Shown here piece by piece: positions 4,459 to 6,750 of a DNA stretch of 6,750 nt. The notes under the pieces were generated by a model. That model saw only the letters and a list, made by a program, of their open reading frames with translations. It ran no database searches and was not told the DNA's origin. Each line of letters starts with the position of its first letter. The first letter of the stretch is position 1. Origin of the DNA: a bacterium. Its GTDB lineage: Bacteria; Patescibacteriota; Saccharimonadia; Saccharimonadales; UBA4665. The position numbers were made by a program, and so were the translations under genes. The stretch spans positions 1-6,750 of the forward strand of contig JAKPIL010000082.1 of assembly GCA_029549845.1 (NCBI GenBank), given 5' to 3'.

Positions 4459-6045
4459 GTGGCAAAACTACTTCTCGTCGAGGATGACAACAATTTACGC
4501 GAAATCTACCAAGCGCGATTAACTGCCGAGGGCTATGACATCATCGCCGCTCAAAACGGCGAAGAGGCACTATCTATCGCCAAGCAGCAACGTCCAGACC
4601 TTATTATTTCAGATGTCATGATGCCCCGCATAAGTGGGTTTGAGATGCTCGACATCTTGCGCGACACCCCGGAGCTCCGGGATACAAAAGTTATCATGCT
4701 TACCGCCCTCGGCCAGGCCGAAGACCAAGCCCGCGCAGGCAAGCTCGGTGCCGATAAATACCTCGTGAAATCCCAGGTAACTCTTGAGGATATCGTCAAT
4801 ACCGCCCGCGACCTGCTGGCAGGAACAACTGTTGTAAACCCCGAGCCAGCTACCACCGCAGCGCCAGAGCCAGTTGCCGCAGTGGATACCCCAGCCGTAA
4901 ACCCGGCCACCGTCGCCCCAGTCGCAGACCCAAGCGTAGTTGCAGCAGCCGTACCGACCATGAACGATCCCGCAGCAGTGGCACTGCCAGAACCAAGCTT
5001 CCCAAGCGTCGAGGCAGTAGATCCACTTGCCGCAGCACCTGTCGTGGCCGACCCAGTGCCACCCACACCTTTTGACTCAGTTGCTCAGGCAGTACCCGCT
5101 CCAGACCCTGCGCCGGTGGTTGCCATGGTGACCGACCCAGACCCATTAAGCTCACCTGCGCCTGCTGCCACGAGTGTAAGCCAGCCGCTCATCACAACTC
5201 ATGGCTCGCCCATGCTATCGAGTGATAGCGCCGCCGTGCCCGCTCCCGAACCGACCATGCCGCCGACTCAGGTTGCCGCAGTAGCTCCCCCCGTAGCGCC
5301 ATCCTTCACGCCGCAAGACGCACCATACAGCCCCGCCGATGACATAAATGCGCCAACACCGGTCGCCGTAAACCCCGATGCCGTGAACCTTGAGGTTCCC
5401 GTCGCGTCACAGCCAGTCGCCGGAGAGGCGTCGGTCATAGAAGATCAAATCAACGCCTTTGCCAATAACTTACCCAGCACGCCACCTCCCGTCATAACAC
5501 CCATACTGACCGCTACCGAGCGGTCACTCCAGCCAACCGTCGCCGAAAATGATGCAACTCTCGCTGCCGCCATGAATGAGCTCACCGCCGCGGTGGGCGC
5601 ACCGGCAGCACCAGTACTTCCCCCCAGCCAGCAAACCGTCCCCGGCGAACCAGCTCCAGGCATAGATACAGCCATTCTGGCTCCCACAGAGCCTGCCATG
5701 CCTCCAGAACCTGTTGTCCCCGCAGAGTCCATCGCTCCCACAGACCTCAGCGGCGCGAGCGTGGTACCAGATGTCGCTCCGCCCACACCCGAGTCCACCC
5801 CAGTAGCAAGCACCGATTCAGAGCAGGTTGAAGTCGCCGGTAAAAAGGTGATTGCCCCCATAAACGATATCTCCCACGGTCCTGACCTCAATGATCTACT
5901 CGCAAAAGAAGTCGCTAAGGAGCAAGGTGCTCAGCCGAGCCCCACCGAAGGAATAGTTGCCAGTGGTGACGCCGCCGCTCCAGCACCCGCACAACCCGCC
6001 GCTACCAGCGAACCGAGCGTTGACCCAAACAGCATTGCCCTGTAA
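4459..6045 (+). CDS. Response regulator: receiver domain with long Ala/Pro/Val-rich tail, no DNA-binding domain
   Basis: The product has 528 aa from the GTG at 4459, chosen because it gives the canonical receiver start AKLLLVEDD. Residues 1-~121 are a complete receiver: acidic pair Asp9/Asp10, phosphoacceptor Asp52 in LIISDVMMP, Thr82 in MLTALG, and Lys104 in YLVKS. From ~124 to the end the protein is low-complexity, dominated by Ala, Pro, Val, Thr and Asp, with recurrent xPxPxxx and APVxxP patterns. No winged helix, HTH or enzymatic output domain is seen. Two less repetitive patches stand out: SVIEDQINAFANNLP, and residues 457-490 with GKKVIAPINDISHG followed by DLNDLLAKEVAKEQG, which look like short binding elements. 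The tail is probably disordered and may work as a linker or scaffold that presents them. The partner kinase is encoded directly upstream. Confidence 0.9.
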   Translation: MAKLLLVEDDNNLREIYQARLTAEGYDIIAAQNGEEALSIAKQQRPDLIISDVMMPRISGFEMLDILRDTPELRDTKVIMLTALGQAEDQARAGKLGADKYLVKSQVTLEDIVNTARDLLAGTTVVNPEPATTAAPEPVAAVDTPAVNPATVAPVADPSVVAAAVPTMNDPAAVALPEPSFPSVEAVDPLAAAPVVADPVPPTPFDSVAQAVPAPDPAPVVAMVTDPDPLSSPAPAATSVSQPLITTHGSPMLSSDSAAVPAPEPTMPPTQVAAVAPPVAPSFTPQDAPYSPADDINAPTPVAVNPDAVNLEVPVASQPVAGEASVIEDQINAFANNLPSTPPPVITPILTATERSLQPTVAENDATLAAAMNELTAAVGAPAAPVLPPSQQTVPGEPAPGIDTAILAPTEPAMPPEPVVPAESIAPTDLSGASVVPDVAPPTPESTPVASTDSEQVEVAGKKVIAPINDISHGPDLNDLLAKEVAKEQGAQPSPTEGIVASGDAAAPAPAQPAATSEPSVDPNSIAL

Positions 6046-6060
6046 GCCACCCCCGTTTAG

Positions 6061-6069
6061 TGCTACCAT
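6061..6069 (+). promoter_or_regulatory. Possible extended -10 giving a leaderless pseudouridine synthase mRNA
   Basis: TGCTACCAT matches TGnTAnnAT. It ends six bases before the GTG start at 6076, the same spacing as at the 2186 gene, and there is no Shine-Dalgarno. No good -35 is visible, so this remains tentative. Confidence 0.4.
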
Positions 6070-6075
6070 ACGTGC

Positions 6076-6750
6076 GTGAGAATCAATAAATACATTGCCA
6101 GTTGCACTACGCTTAGCCGTCGCGGTGCCGATACTGCCGTTGTAAACGGCCGCGTTACCATAGATGGCGCTACAGCCACGTCTGGATCCCAGGTGAAGCC
6201 AACAGATGTGGTTTGCCTCGATGGGGTGAAACTGACTCCCCGCGCCGCCCTCACGACCATCATGCTCAACAAGCCCGTGGGCTATGTGTGCTCACGCGCC
6301 GGGCAGGGCAGCGCCACCATATACGACCTCTTGCCGCCAGAGTATCACCACCTAAAGCCTATTGGACGTCTCGATAAAGACTCTTCTGGATTGCTGCTAC
6401 TTACCGATGATGGCACCCTCGCGAACGAGCTCACCCACCCCAGTCGGCAAAAGGTCAAGGTCTACGAAATCACACTCAGCAAACCACTCCAGCCACTCCA
6501 CCAGCAGATGATCAGCGACTTCGGGGTAACCCTAGAAGACGGACTGAGCAAATTCGCAGTCACAAGGCTAGAGTCAAGAGACATGAGGCATGAGGCAAGA
6601 GAGAAGCAGACCGTCCAGAGCACTCCTCACATGACTACCGCAGGCGGCAAAAGACCCATTCATGATTCATACTCCATCATTCATGGTATTCACGCCTACC
6701 AAATCACCATGCACGAAGGCCGTAACCGCCAAATCCGCCGAACCTTCGCT
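6076..6750 (+). CDS. RsuA/RluB-family rRNA pseudouridine synthase (3' end outside window)
   Basis: 225 codons are visible and the frame is open to the window edge. The N-terminal S4 RNA-binding domain (residues 2-~48) shows INKYIASC, LSRRGAD and NGRVTIDG. The catalytic domain has LNKPVGYVCS (65-73), the active-site motif GRLDKDSSGLLLLTDDG with nucleophile Asp100, THPS (120-123), KVYEITL (128-134), and GRNRQIRR (215-222). Family members isomerise single uridines in 16S (RsuA) or 23S rRNA (RluB/E/F); which one cannot be decided here. Residues ~166-205 are an extra basic, His-rich segment (RDMRHEAREK ... HDSYSIIHG) inserted before the EGRNRQ motif. Its DNA contains near-repeats of CATGAGG and TTCATGATTCAT. 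The GTG start follows a possible -10 by six bases and has no Shine-Dalgarno. Confidence 0.88.
   Translation, partial: MRINKYIASCTTLSRRGADTAVVNGRVTIDGATATSGSQVKPTDVVCLDGVKLTPRAALTTIMLNKPVGYVCSRAGQGSATIYDLLPPEYHHLKPIGRLDKDSSGLLLLTDDGTLANELTHPSRQKVKVYEITLSKPLQPLHQQMISDFGVTLEDGLSKFAVTRLESRDMRHEAREKQTVQSTPHMTTAGGKRPIHDSYSIIHGIHAYQITMHEGRNRQIRRTFA

Noticed and set aside
3891..4493. 200-codon frame antisense to the histidine kinase
   Set aside because: It is a shadow of the kinase catalytic domain, whose intact N, G1, F and G2 boxes show which strand codes.
4551..5891. Long antisense frames opposite the response regulator tail
   Set aside because: They are low-complexity mirror images of the Ala/Pro-rich codons, without start signals or domains.

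Overview
The window looks like a chromosomal segment of a Patescibacteria/CPR bacterium, perhaps Candidatus Saccharibacteria. This rests on gene content rather than a marker gene: a PaaX-like winged-helix protein with a Cas2-like C-terminal domain, a shortened RlmH, start sites with no visible Shine-Dalgarno and a -10 box only 6 nt upstream, and TGA used as an ordinary stop. The phylum call is moderate; the exact lineage is a guess.

Left part (1-1322): the 3' end of a class I SAM-dependent methyltransferase (+), then a PaaX/Cas2-like gene (-) lying exactly between two ~40-bp nearly palindromic direct repeats, then rlmH (+). The repeat at the 5' end of the PaaX-like gene carries its Shine-Dalgarno and the A of its start codon; the one at the 3' end carries its stop codon. 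The gene is therefore packaged like a cassette, and this is the most unusual structure in the window.

Middle part (1391-2892): a translationally coupled pair on the minus strand, an 81-aa protein of unknown function followed by a retropepsin-like aspartic protease with a very basic tail. A near-consensus promoter upstream would give a leaderless mRNA. Next come a P-loop gene remnant and a non-coding stretch with two tandem 171-172-bp units. Each unit starts with the 3' end of tRNA-Glu, split in the T-loop by a hairpin-forming insert, and ends at a terminator-like hairpin. The intact tRNA-Glu(CTC), with encoded CCA and its own terminator, follows. This looks like a fossil integration or tandem-duplication site at a tRNA gene.

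Right part (2985-6750): a membrane-anchored PAS-domain histidine kinase and a response regulator with an intact receiver domain and no DNA-binding domain, but a ~400-residue Ala/Pro/Val-rich tail. These probably form one signalling pair whose output is protein-protein interaction. The window ends inside an RsuA/RluB-family rRNA pseudouridine synthase gene that carries an unusual in-frame insertion.
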